DNA from: Flammula alnicola
Lineage: Eukaryota > Basidiomycota > Agaricomycetes > Agaricales > Strophariaceae
Direction: 5' to 3'
DNA: 64,000 nt
Assembly: GCA_015499995.1 (NCBI GenBank)
Contig: JADNRV010000216.1
Location: 1 to 64,000, forward strand
Within the stretch, counting starts at the first letter, position 1. Each line of letters begins with the position of its first letter. The position numbers and the translations under genes were made by a program. A model generated the notes under the pieces. It did no database searches. It was not told where the DNA came from and saw nothing but the letters and a program-made list of their open reading frames with translations. Shown one piece after another: positions 34,533 to 46,695 of the stretch.

Positions 34533-35243
34533 GAGGGGGCATCCATCAGTTGTTGTGAATGCTCTAGGAGTCGAAGGACCGGGGCGTGGTTCTTTTCGGT
34601 ACGAGGAACATTGCGTGGGCGGGCACAGTGGTCAAGTTGGTCATGCATATGTTGACCCGGGAGAAGGACTGCCGAAAGTGACGAACTTGGCGTTTGACGG
34701 CGGGCAGGACAAGGGGCGGGCCTAGGATGGACTGTTTCTCTCGGGGTATAGAGTAATGATAGATGTCCAAAGGCAATTGAAAGACGTCGGCAAGCTGGCT
34801 GGAAGAGTAATTACAGGTCATTATATGGACGTGTGAAATTGTGAATGTGCATGCGTCATATTGGAAATAGACTGTCGGGATGGTAGTGGTCGTCCGACGC
34901 TGTCTAACAGTCAAGCTTCAAGCTTCAAGTTCAAGTGATTGGTGAATACGAGCATGAAATAAGCGGCTTACTCACTAACGGTGTATAGTTGCTACAGGAG
35001 ACCGCCGATATGCATGGAGGTTTGGAGTGGTGTATGTCGCCAAGTCCGGTGACCGGAAGTAGGCTGGGTGTTCATACAGGGGAAGAACGGGCCACGCAGA
35101 TGGAGCAATGAAAATGAGAACGAATGCAGAGAGTACCATTGTAATCGGAGAGAAAGAGGCCGATCGTTGTTGACGGAAACAGAACCAAACTTTGTGGTTG
35201 CTCCGATCTCTCTCTGCGGATTATTACTGGCCCCCATGCAACC

Positions 35244-38243
35244 ATGGAAAACAACCGCTTCAACCCTTTCAAGTTTGCAAGCAGCTCCAAGCCACCTCCA
35301 TTACCGCCAAAGGACTACATCTACCAACGCACTGCAAACCCATCCCAACCGTCGCTCTTTGCCGCCGACAGCACTGCACCCTCCTCGCCCCTCTCGCCCA
35401 GCATCCAGTACGCCATCCGCCGTGCCAACTCGCCGTCGCCGTCGCCCCTCTTTTCCTTTGAGACCAGCAACGCCACCACCACCAGTATGACCAATAATAA
35501 CTCTACGCCCTCACTCGTCCTCTCGCCCCCACCCCCAAACGCCGACGCCCCCTCCGTCACAAACAACAACAGGCAAACGACGATGTCGATCGCGTCAAAG
35601 AAAGACAAGGCGCTGGCGTTTCTCAAGTTCTCGAAGCGCAGCCCGCGCTCGCCGCCCCCTGGTACAAGTAGCAGTGCCCCTTCGACGAGTTCTTCTGGCT
35701 CTGTGATCGTCATTAGCAACAGCATCAGTGCGAGTAGCAACGGCTCGGACGACGGCGACCTCCCTCCGCCCCCGCAGGAGGATGAGGGCATCTCCCTCCC
35801 GTGGAACTTTCAGGTGTGTCTTGCCCCTTCGATGGTTCGTCAATAACTAACGAGTTGGTTGGGTAGCACAATATTCACGTGGATGAAGGGTATGTGTTCC
35901 CTCATTGTTTTCACTCTTCATTCCTATAAACCACCCCTACTTAACCCCCACCTTAGATACGTCGGCATCCCACCCTCATGGTCGACCTCGCTCGCCTCTG
36001 CAGGCTTCACGGAAGAAGAGATCGCGGCCATCCAGGCGCGCCGCGCAGCAGGCGTCAGATCCCCTCCCGACCTCCGCTATCTGTACAACGAGCGTCCACG
36101 GAGTCCTGCGCTGGCTGGCTTTCCTGGGTACGTATTCTTTTCTTCATAAGTAGAGGCAATCCACACGCATCCACTGTCAGGTGCACGGCTTAGCGCTTGA
36201 TTTGGCAGGTGCAGGTGAACCGTTGATGCGTGGTGTTGCAGAAACCCATCTCGCCACCGTGAAATTTTTACTACAAAACGCTTGCTCCCTAAATCGAAAA
36301 TAGGCTTCCGACATAAATTCCGAACTGCCCATTCTGATTTTTTTTGTCGGAAGCGCATTTTTGATTTATTCTTCTGAGGAAATGTAGTTTCAATTTCTTT
36401 GCTTTGTCACGGATGCGCATGGATTGCCTCTACCTTAATATTTCAATACCTATGCTAATAACCCTACTAACTCCTCCTCCTAGTACCCACACGACCCCTG
36501 TACCGGTGCTGACGCACCCGACGCCACGGTCGACCTCGCTGCACCGCATCGGACCTTCCGCGCCATCGAACCTCAATCCGAACAACGCCAGCTCGGAGCC
36601 CGCATCGTCGCCTTTCCCAAGTGCAGCTACGAGGCCTGCGCTGCCGAGTATCAACACGTCGTCGTCCTCTACTACAAATTCTATTACAAATTCAACTTTG
36701 ACCACCAACGTGAGCACCTCAACGTCGAACGCGGCTGCGTCGTCGTCGTCCAGCACACCGCTAACAACGACGACGACGGGCAGGAAACCCCCACCCAAAC
36801 GCAAGCCGCCCTCGTCGCCTTTGGACGCTGATCTCGAGGATGAGCTAGAGGCGCGGAGGAGGAAGGAGGTGGAAGGACAACGGCAAGGACAAGGACAGGA
36901 GCACAGGGCGAATCAGGCGTCGCTGTCGACGGTGGGGTATAGCGAGGAGTATTCGGGGTATGATGCGAGCGAGTGAGTGGTTTTTTTTTTCTGTTTTGGG
37001 TGCTTGGGGATTTGCTGTGCGGTTTGCTGTGCGATTTGGATTGGATGTTGGATGCGCGCTGGGTGTGGTGGTTTTTTCGTCTCGGCTGGCACAGCATAGC
37101 GAGGAGCTGAGATGGATTTTCGTCGGCCTCTGCGATGTCGACGGGGTGTTTGAATGGTCTTTTTTCCTTCGGAGGATTTTATCAGAGGACTTGGGATGCC
37201 TTTCATTTGTGCATTGGTGGACTGATTATGCCGACCTTGAGCCATTTTGGCTCGCTCTGTGTGGTGTTGGGTTGCGCATCTTTCTAAAAAAAGATGTGTG
37301 AGGTGGGGTTCTTGATGTTCTTGATTTTCCGTTGACCTGCCTCTTTTCTTAAAAAATTGATGTTGGTTGATGACGATGATGTTTATCATCCTCGCCAATT
37401 ACATCTCTCTTGCTGCTCTACTACATTATTTTACGCGAAGAGGAATTACTTTGCTAACCTGCTGCCGCCAGATCCAACCACGGCAACAGCAGCTACGACA
37501 CCACCATGATCACGACGGCCTCGAATTCGTTCGCCGGCCTCAACAACTCGACCGCGTATAAATACAATCCCGCCGAGTCGTCGTCTTATGCCAGCAGTAC
37601 CAGGACAGCTACAACAAACCCGCCATACACTGTGCGCGGCGCGTATGTATCAGATGCGGACGACGATGACGACGACGACGACACGCCTCTAGCGAGGGTG
37701 CCGGTGCGATTGGGGTCGGAGTCGGGGGCGTCGGGTGCGAGTACGATTAGTGCGCGCGGGGTTGGACCGGCTGGAGGGCCGGGGGGTGGGATGCGGTTCA
37801 AGGTTGTTAATGCGGATGACGATGGCGATGGGGCAGGAGTAGGAGTAGGAACAGGGGGTAGTGTGGAAGCAGGGGTGGATGTGGATGGGATGGATATGGG
37901 TTTGGAGGGCGAGGAAAGGGCGGCGAATGCGGCTGCGATTCCGGCTGCCAGTGCGAGTGGGAAGGAGGTCAAGGAGAAGAAGTCGAGTATTTGGGGGACG
38001 AAGATCGCCAAGACGAAGTCGAAAGAGTCGTCGTCGGGTGAGTCTGTTTATTTCTGTGCAGTAGACTGTTCGATTTGCAGGGACAAGATTCCAAAAAAGG
38101 CAGAATCTATTTATAAACTGAAAAAAGAGCCTTCTTCGCAGCACTCTTCCCTCTTTTATTTCCCGCACCGACAAGGTTTCTCCCCGCCCGAAGGCCAGAA
38201 AAACATCGTGACGGGTTTCGCTCCCCGTCTAAGCATTAGGTGA
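35244..38243 (+). CDS. CRIB-domain protein, PAK-like N-terminus without kinase (copy A)
   Basis: This encodes the N-terminal half of a PAK/Ste20-type protein. Exons: 35244-35813, 35867-35889 (23 nt), 35957-36127, 36484-36972 and 37472-38037, all in phase. Reading on without splicing ends at the TGA 38241-38243, giving about 674 aa. The CRIB/PBD motif for Cdc42/Rac-GTP begins at residue ~183: ISLPWNFQHNIHVDEGYVG then IPPSW, followed by an autoinhibitory-like segment (SAGFTEEEIAAIQARR). The rest is Ser/Thr/Pro-rich with a PPPKRKPP motif and an acidic run (DADDDDDDDDT). No kinase domain follows: after KTKSKESSSG the frame runs into ~65 unrelated residues ending FAPRLSIR. The intron after 36127 carries a MITE. 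It may be a truncated kinase gene or a stand-alone CRIB protein. Confidence 0.7.
36153..36430. mobile_element. MITE, Tc1/mariner-like TA target
   Basis: A 278-bp element inside an intron of the copy A CRIB gene, absent from the same intron in copies B and C. The ends are inverted repeats (GAGGCAATCCACACGCATCC on the left; GAGGCAATCCATGCGCATCC read inward from the right), flanked by TA on both sides (36151-36152 and 36431-36432). It has no coding capacity. An inner hairpin (CTTCCGACA...TGTCGGAAG) lies near 36305-36353. Confidence 0.85.
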
Positions 38244-39056
38244 GTCCTAGCACACGTCGAGTAGTAGTGTGAATATAAACAAGTTCAACTTACTTGTGAC
38301 CGCTGTTTTCGAGATGCAAAGAGTCAGTACAAATCAAGGTAATAAATGTCGAGTGTGTGCTTACCTGCAAATGCGGCCCAAGTAAGATCCTCGGGTCAAT
38401 GCTCGAAATCACATTGCGGATACTACCAGGGACGAGGGCTCTTTACGAGCCGCAGCCTCTTCTTTTCGATGTGTCACGCAAAAGCGCAGGGCCACGCAAA
38501 GCCACCTATTCGGTCTCACAGAACACGACCACCACAGAGGTTTCCGGTCATCATCAAAGAACGCGCACAGGCGCAGTTCGGCCATATCTCAATGGCCGCA
38601 AATCAGACTAAAGTCTTAAAATACTAAATTAGTCTCAATAGCACATAATACTCAATATCAAAGATGTACCACGAAAATCTCAAGTCGTCCGTTTCACGAG
38701 ATCACATCCCGCAAAGTCCAAAACCAACAGTCACAATGTCTGTATGCAAAGCATCAGCATTTCATTCCTGCGGACATCAGAAAGAGACATACCTGTCAAT
38801 CTTGAATACCATGATCATCTCGGGCTTGTCTTCAATCCCATCATCACTCGGAGCTGACATTCAAAATAAGCCCAATTCAATCTAACAGAAACAATACATT
38901 CTCACCAAAATAGTGCCGCTCATAGCATGAACACAACCGCTAGAAAGCGATCAAGACCGTGGGCGCTTAATTTCCAGATCCACGCGCTCGCACATTCAGA
39001 ACCTTGGTTTACCACATGGACCCGTGAAACCCTCTAGGCAAAGGCTGGGAAACACT

Positions 39057-39760
39057 GATTGCCGGAAACTCAAATGTCATGTCAGAATTTCTATAGCCAA
39101 AGTCAGCATCAGGAATGGATGATATTATCCTGAAAACTTACCAGCAAACCCGAGAACTGTTCGCCGAAGCGAAGTGGTGCCCGCACATCAAAATATATGG
39201 CTGGATAAAGAAATCTCAGGCATACTGATTCCCGGAAGCCCAAATATTGTGTTGAAAAATCCCTCTAGGAAAATGCTAAATCAGCATCAAGGGCAAATAA
39301 TATTGTATTGAAAACCCACCAGGATACCCTAAAAACCCTCTCTCGAAGCGAAGCGATCCCCGGAAGTCGAAATATAGTGTTAGGGAAATCCTTCAAGCCA
39401 TGGTCCACATCCATGGATTCCCGGAAAGCGAAATATGGCATCAGAGTTTCTATAGGCAAAGTCGGCATCAAGGATGGATCATATCATACTGAAAACTTAC
39501 CGAGATAACCTAAACCCTGAAAGTAAAGCAATTCTCAGAAGTCAAAATGGATGGTCAGAGAAATCCCTTAAGGGATGGCTCAGCCACACAGATCCCCAGA
39601 ATACTGGAATGAGCACTAAATCAGCATAAGAGGTGAATAATATCATACAGAAGACTTACAAGAAAAGCCTGGAGGCTGGAGCTATCCGTCAAAGAAAAGT
39701 GATCCCCGGAAGTCCAAATATAGTGTCAGAATTTCTGTGTGCAAAGTCAGCATTGTGTTG
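39057..39760 (-). repeat. degenerate repeat array with splice-like sites (copy A)
   Basis: At least five degenerate units of unequal length (about 60-170 bp), best read on the minus strand. A typical unit has an AG acceptor-like end (CTATAG or ACACAG), then a block encoding xTIF[GR][LF]PGI-like residues (ACTATATTTGGACTTCCGGG). Most are followed by a GTAAGTTTTCAG-like donor. Starts of the ATTCCCGGAAG-type core on the plus strand lie near 39,057, 39,229, 39,355, 39,417 and 39,702. All frames through a unit soon meet stops, so this may be a decayed exon array or a non-coding spliced RNA. Confidence 0.5.
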
Positions 39761-42700
39761 CTCTCAAAAACTGATAATCAAGAGACGTACCAAAAAATGA
39801 TCTTCGCTTACCAAATGATGGCCTCGGCAAGCATACAGAACATTCTTGAGTGACCTGAATACACTTTCATGTCAGTGTCACTGTGTATTGAAACAAATAC
39901 ACAACTTGAACTTACCGACCCATGGTAGAAGCATCTGCATTGCAGATAATCAAAGAGATGTGACGATGTGAGAGGTCCTGTCGAAATGGTCAGTCATTGT
40001 TTGGTATGGATCAGAGATGGCCAAACATACCAGATAAGATGTGGCGAGCAATGGCTTGAGACGACAACGGCGACGGCGATGTGAGACAAGGATGGTGGGA
40101 TGGACTGTCATAAAGACAGGAAAGTGGGGATGGAAATACTGGGTGGTACGGACATCTTTTATACTCTTTTTTTGCCAAGAGCTGACACAATCATGGCGAG
40201 ATTGCCGTGCAGGTGCTCGGTTGCAGGTTTGCAACATCTTTCGGGCTTCAAGAAGCCCCGATATTTCCCTTACGAAACTGACAACCGATCAAATCCTTAG
40301 CTATCAGGGTGCATTTCGGAGAACTCCCCAACAGAGTCTCCTGATTCTTAGATCACGGTCGCAAAATTCAAATATCCTCTCAAACTTTGGGAAGATTTAT
40401 TTTCCTTTCATGTTTCTCTCATAGCATCACCTGTAATTTTCCTCAGGATGTTCTACCTGTTAGCAATTTGCTACCAGGCTGAGCTCCCTGAGGAAAGTCA
40501 CAGTGGATTCTAATTTGACACATTCCTTTCCATGCCAACTATGTGAAGCTTTGCTTCGCATATTTAGACCCTGACATAACGAGATGAGCTTAAGTCTTAA
40601 GGTCCCCGTGAGTTTGAGTGAATTTCCGGGCAACAAATTCAAGCCTGGCCGCGCTGAGTCGCATCAGTGAATCAGAATTCTTCTCCAGTGAAATATTTCA
40701 GTGGATATTTATCTCTCACTTAAGGTCCTTGAATGGCTCACAGTTTCTGCTGCTGGAAAGCGGCAGGCAGAACAACACTCACAGCTTGAATATGACACAG
40801 GCCTCTAGCAAGCCGGCTGTGAATCTAATTTAAAATTTGGGTAGTCAATTACCCATATTGCGAATGACCCTATCGACAAGTTCCTTACCTTTTTGACACA
40901 TGAAACATAGCCCATCTCGCATACACTTTCCCCGTTGACAGTTGTTCGGTCCAAGCTCTCCGCGCTTCCTGTCTAAGTCCTATTTTCCATGTCCGTCTCG
41001 ACATCATCTTCGCCGTATCCCACTCCAAGCGAGTCTCCCTTTGTGCTTTGTATTTTTCCCAAGTCAATATGTCTGGACCCCGCTGTGAGTAGAATTCAAT
41101 TTCCTACTGTCAATTAATCACATTGGTTCTTTGCACAGACTTGAATTCTTTTATGCAATACTGAGCTGACTTTGTCTCACTATCTCAGGCCGGAATGTTC
41201 AGCCGTATCGAGTAAACCCATCGTATGTAACTCACCTTGTCAATTTCCAATTCTCGTCATAATTTCTTGTCCCAGCCTCTCTGTTAATGAGGCTTGGCCA
41301 CTCCAGCATGATAGCCCGAGTACTGAACCTTGCAAATCAATTTTCCATCTTTTCAGTCATCGACGTGCGTAACTTTGAAGCCGACCTATACTTGTCTTCA
41401 TTTTCTGATAGCTTCCCCAGATAATGGTAAATCTCACCATGATCGATTGACAGTGATGTCGTGCGCTGCCGCTGAGACGTGGCCGCATTCTTTACCCGGA
41501 TTTCCTGCAGTTAGTATCGAGAATTAGATGATTCAGCTCACCTGCACATATTTGGCTGGAATCAGGCTTTCGTGTAATGTTGAGTGATTGAAGATGGCGA
41601 GATCAAGAGCGCGCCGTGTGGTCTTGCGATCGCTCTCACGTGTCAACCAAATTCAGCAAATACTCTGCGCTTTCAAAGTCCTCGCGCTCAATTTTCAACT
41701 CTCAATAGAATTGGAATCAACCAGTCAGTACATAAAGCCTGATGTCCAGCTCAGTCAGTATAACACTGTCATCTTTCTGACAGACTGGCGTACAAGGTAC
41801 TGAAATAAGCGCCCAGGGGCCGAAATGTCCTCGTAATGGTTAAGGAAGTTGGGGCATCATCGGCCTTTCGCTTTTCTAAAATATGAATCGAATAGTATAT
41901 ATGTATAGCTTTAACATAAAGAGTAGGCACACAACAAGCCGCTATTGACATGAACCACGGTTTCAACTTGGGCCTCTGAATCCGGGAGATTTACCTGACA
42001 GAGTGTGTGGTGCAGCACTCAAGCAGCGTTCTCATTTGCAATGGAACAAAGAACGCACTGCCATAGTAACCTGATTAGCTCCTTGAATAAATGTATCTTA
42101 CGGAATACCGTCAACGAAAGATGGAGCAATCGAAGTAGTCGAGATACACCAATGGTCCCGGGATCAATGTCCTCTCCATCTCCTCCATCCCCAATTCTCT
42201 GTTTCATGTCTGAAAAATTACCTGCATTGAATTCCTTGGCTTCGGTAAAGCTTTTACATCAATCAAGGGTCCTGTCAAAAAATTTGCGCGAGGGAAGGCA
42301 ACGAAGAGATCTTGAGGCCGAACAGCGCTTCAAACCTCTCATTGCATTGAAGCCCCAATCGTCATTCCGCATGTATTTCATGATTTAGGGTTCTATATCT
42401 TAGAGAAAAGCAGAAATTACGATGTAATTTTGGCTGAAAGGGTGTACAGGGAGCGTAGCATTTTGAAGTTCGAGTTTTCTGGATGAGGCCAACTTGATGA
42501 GGCAGAGTGTGGCGCAATCATCGTCGGCCGCAAACTCGAAATCTGAAAACGACACTAAAAGCGAATTGAAATGAGAAAGGTCAAGTTCAATTGGAACAGT
42601 ATATGATATTATAACATTCGGTGCTAATATATTTTAGGAGACAACGCACAGGACGGTCGAGTTCTGCATCTCAAACTCCGAGGCTGTAGTACAGCATCTC

Positions 42701-43631
42701 ACCTCCATCCCCAATACACTGATTACACCATAAAACAACCAGAACCTTCTCATAATGTACGTATAATACTCCTATTCTGTCCAGGGTCCCGTCGCTCACA
42801 TATTGGCAAACGTATATGCCGTTTGAACACAGATCGAAAGGTGGACTCACGGACACGCCTAGATCGCTGGCAACATCGCTTGCCGCTGGAAATACCGCTT
42901 TTACAGTGCCTCCAAGCACACGCCATGCTCGGTTAGTGCTCCTATAATTACCACCAAGTGAGTAACATACCGCAGAAGATAGCAACCACTCACCGACAAC
43001 ACCTTCTCCTCGACCCCCGTTTCCGATTCCAATTGAAATCCACGTCCAACGGGGACCTCAAAAACGCACGTAAAATCTCATATATCACCCCATCAAGGGT
43101 CCTGTCAGCCTAGAACATTGCGCCAGAACGTTTCGCCTGGCTGAAAAGTTCTCCTTGCAACTGGAGACGGCATGCATTGCGTACGCACGGAATCCGCCTT
43201 AATCGTGAATTCAGGTGGATTCAGGGAATTAACAGGGATGTTCTGGATGCTATAATGGTTCGGCTGGGTCGGCAGGTTGGTGGTCGAGGCTCGGAGGGAG
43301 TGTGAGCAAGGCAGGTCAAGTTTTGGGTATAGTCTGAGGACTGTTGAATTTGAGAAAGACAGCCATTAGCATGTAATCTCTAAACGAATAAAAAACCTTG
43401 GGCCCACCTGGAATTTCTCTCTTTATTGGTTGAGTAGACCTCTCAGTTAATAGGTAGCCACTGCTCAACAAAGGTAGTAGAGGAGTGCACGAAAGTCAGA
43501 CGGAGGGATGGATGGTCGGACAAGCGCCGATCAAACGCTCGCTTAGCGAATTGTTGGTCCAAGACCCTGTACGACCCTTGATCATACTGATTACATTCCG
43601 CTACCCTACGTACAAAGGTGTGTCGAAAATC

Positions 43632-43637
43632 TATAAA
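43632..43637 (+). promoter_or_regulatory. TATA box, plus-strand candidate gene (copy A)
   Basis: TATAAA stands 133 nt before the ATG at 43,770 and is followed by a long CT-rich leader (~43,660-43,700), a classic fungal core promoter layout. The same arrangement is at 54,405-54,410 in copy B. Confidence 0.55.
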
Positions 43638-43769
43638 GGGAGGCGAGAATTTACCCCATCTCCTCATCCCCTTCCTCCCTTCCCTCCTCCTCTCCTCTCC
43701 TCGCCTACTCATCTCCCGAGCCCTCTCCGCTATCATCATCGGACTAGCCGCTCCAAGTCCGTCTCGCCC

Positions 43770-45963
43770 ATGCTCGCCTGTACCATCGAGTTCATAGCGC
43801 ATTCGTAAGTGCCTTTGTCGGTTCTTCTCCGCCTGCTTGTCGCTGATAATATCATATCTAGAGCATCACATTACGGTCAGCAACTGTTCTCATGCACGTA
43901 AGTAAGCCTTGCTGCTCACCTTAGCGGAGACTGTCGATTCACCCTATACCACCCGTCAGCGCGCCATTGCATAGCAAAGGTACGACCAAGGCTCGTACTC
44001 ATCGCCTCGGTAAACCTGCTGACCCCCCGTTTAACCCCAGATTCTCGCCATGCAACCGTATCTCTCGGTACGCGTTACACGTTCTCCTCTCCTCCTCGCC
44101 CTCGGAGATCTTGCCCCGTGGTTGTCGTCGACCATAGGATACGTTTCTCGGCATAGACGGACGACGAAGGACGAGAATTGGCGCGCATAAGGTTCATAAA
44201 CGTCCTCGGAGACGGCGTCAAGAAACATCGAAGCCCGACGACGTGGGTCCGCACACCATCACAACCCACTGGCACCAGCGCGTTCGTATGCCCAGCCAGC
44301 CGACGCGCACATCCATACCGCCCACCTCCGATCGACTGCAGGGCGGAATTCGCCACCACACGCGCAGCGCATGTCGGCCAACGTACGTCGTCGTCGTCGT
44401 CGTCTCTCCTCGCCTCCTCGCACGCTGACGACCCCACCCCAACTCTCGCCCATCTCCGCCAGCGACACTGTATCAATATCCGACTGGCCGCTGACCACCG
44501 CCGTCCAGGCTGCATCGCGTGCCCATATCTCGTACGTGTACGTATCCGCTACTGCCTTGCTGTGATTCCTCTCGTTCTAACACCGTCATGGTATTGTCTT
44601 GCAGCTCCTAACTCCCATTACTGAGCGCCGACGGCTGACAACCGAACAGTCGAGGACGATGGCGTGGCGATTGAAGGAGGGGCACGAAAGCGTGTGGGAT
44701 GGCTGTACATGGCCATAAACGTCGACAGCAGGGAAGGACTGTGCCTCCTGCGACGAAACACACGGTAAGCACTATCCCTGGGACCCGGATGTTGAATTAA
44801 CACGTACTTATTGCATTCGTTTTTAAGGTGCTTCTCGATCCGCTCCTTTCCGCATCACCGAGCATTCCTTGCCCTCTAACCTCGCGAGCACCACGAAAAA
44901 CCAACGAACGAGACACAACGACACGACACCGGCTCAGATTCGTGAGCGATGCTCCGGGGTACAGCGGAGGGGTAACGACGGCCTTGTTAAATCCAACAGG
45001 TATGTCCGTTTCCATTCTTCCAGCTTGATGCCAATGTGTTCCTGCTACACGTAGAATAAAGGGCTGGGTGCGAGAACCACAAGGTAAGCAAAGACATTCT
45101 TTACCGAGAACGTATGGTCAAACTTACGCGCTGTTTGTTTCAACACCTCGTCTACTCCACTCATTCGCCATCACGCTACTACGCCCATTCGCCGCCGCCG
45201 CCACGTCCGTCAGGCCATTTGTGTCGTTTCTCGTGCATGTCGCCGTCGCCGACTTGATGGCGCCCGAGGATACGAGCAATGCACAAGCTGTACGCAAGAA
45301 CATTGGTGAGTGAGATCCAGGCGCTCTACCTCATGATACGAGCCCGGAACTTACATGTTTCGTTCTGCCTTCTTGATGCCCAATCTGCCCCGCCGTTGCC
45401 GACAACTTCTCGCGTCGTGTATGCTCTGTCTCCGATCTCCAACGTCGGCCATGATTGCGTGTTGCCACCGTCGCGAAGATCGGTTCGCAGAAGCCTAGAT
45501 GGGCCGGTGCGTAGTCGTCTCGCTGCTCGATCGGTGCTGACGCTGATCTTGCTCTCGTTGGTGCATCCCAGCTTCGCTGCTGCGCTCCGCCTCCGCCGTA
45601 GCCTCGCTGTGGTGTGAAACGATACCGGTAAGTCGTTATTCGAGAGCATTCATGGCTGACTTTGGCTTTGTCCAGCGACTTCGCGGCAAGAGAGAGGGAT
45701 GGGGGTGAGATACATAGGAGTTTAGGGTGGAAATGAGGAACGGGTGGGTGGTCTGTACACGATGAGCACAAGGTAAGTCAGATGTGAGGAAGCGGAGGTG
45801 TTGTGCTACTGACCTTGGGCATTCGCCAGCCGTATCGACGCCGTCAAGCACCAGAGAGCTCGCAAGCGCTCAGGCCGTAGAAGAGGGCGTAACGCGGGCA
45901 TCCTCACTGAGGAGCGAAGGAGCGCGGAGGAAAGGAGCCAAGGTTGACGAAGAGTGGGTATAG
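43770..45963 (+). CDS. Unassigned multi-exon candidate gene (copy A)
   Basis: A candidate gene behind a TATA box. It starts at ATG 43,770 with a short exon (MLACTIEFIAHS, 43770-43804), a GTAAGT...TATCTAG intron, then an exon from 43,862 (ASHYGQQLF...). Exon-like stretches follow: VGWLYMAINVDSREGLCLLR (~44,690-44,760), RFVSDAPGYSGGVTTALLNP (~44,935-45,000), FAITLLRPFAAAATSVRPFV (~45,165-45,225) and VEEGVTRASSLRSEGARRKG ending EEWV* near 45,963. Splice motifs sit beside most of them. Copies A and B differ here by many single-base indels, so the true frame cannot be set. No family recognised. Confidence 0.3.
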
Positions 45964-46695
45964 TCGCCAGCCGTTGCAACCCTTTCGATTGGCGTTGATG
46001 GACGGATGTTGGTTGGGCATCGGTATGCACTCGATTCTCCGCTTCGTCGTTGCTGACAAGATCCGAGGGCGACATCCATGAGTTGTTGTAAATGCTGTAG
46101 TAGTCGAAGGACCGGGGCGTGGTTCTTTTCGGTACGAGGAACATTGCGGGGCGGGCACAGAGGCAGGGTTTGTCGTGCATGTGTGGAGCTGGGAGAAGGA
46201 CTGCGGAAGGTGATGAACTTGGGGTTTGACGGCGGGGAGGACAAGGAGGCGGGCCCGGGATGGACTGTTTCTCTCGGGGTGGATATGTCGAAAGGCAATT
46301 GAAAGATGTCAGCGAGCTGGCTCGAGGAGTGTGGGTGTCGACGTGTGCATGTGGTTGTGTCATTGGAAATAGACTTTCGAGACGATAGTGGTCATCCGAC
46401 GCTGTCTAACGGTGATTGCTGAATACGAGGGGTGAGCATGAAATAAGCGGCGGTGTATAGTGGCCACAGGAGTACGCCGACATGTATGGGGGTGTGGAGT
46501 GGCTGTATGTTGCCAAGTCCGGTGACCGGAAGCAGGTTGGGTGTTGATACAGGGGAAGAATGGACCATGGAGATGTTGCAGAGTTGGCCATTGTAATCGG
46601 AGAGAAAGAGGCCGATCGTTGTTGACGGAAACAGAACCAAACTTTGTGGTTGGCCGGATCTCTCTCTGCGGATTATTACTGGCCCCCATGCAACC

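Larger units (their letters stand above)
38244..43769. other. unit middle, minus-strand exon-like pieces, unassigned (copy A)
   Basis: About 5.5 kb without a recognisable gene. Many good minus-strand donor sites (for example near 38,290, 38,360, 41,540, 41,995, 42,225) point to one or more multi-exon minus-strand transcripts. Stop-free pieces include WEKYKAQRETRLEWDTAKMM (~40,893-41,085), STNRAWRVLGGTVKAVFPAA (~42,850-42,945) and DFEFAADDDCATLCLIKLAS (~42,430-42,570). None matches a family I know, and their joining is uncertain. The same sequence recurs at about 49,026-54,542 and 59,788-64,000. A Cdc42-pathway kinase domain, expected after a CRIB N-terminus, is not present on either strand. 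Confidence 0.4.
34533..46064 (+). repeat. tandem unit copy A (~11.5 kb, chimeric)
   Basis: First copy of a large tandem unit. From about 34,533 to 37,683 it is a diverged relative of copies B and C, with many substitutions and extra sequence including a MITE. From ~37,683 to 46,064 it matches copy B except for single-base length differences and a few small changes. The unit holds a CRIB-domain gene, a region with minus-strand exon-like pieces, and a TATA-led plus-strand candidate gene. Confidence 0.9.

Noticed and set aside
35321..35791. 156-codon minus-strand open frame opposite the CRIB gene
   Set aside because: It mirrors the Ser/Pro-rich plus-strand coding and recurs in all copies only because the DNA does.
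39057..39760. CRISPR-like array
   Set aside because: The units are degenerate, of unequal spacing and have no constant repeat; the organism is a eukaryote.
38244..43769. Kinase domain of the PAK-like gene downstream of the CRIB region
   Set aside because: I looked on both strands for HRDLK-, DFG- and glycine-loop-like motifs and saw none in any copy, so no kinase domain is annotated.
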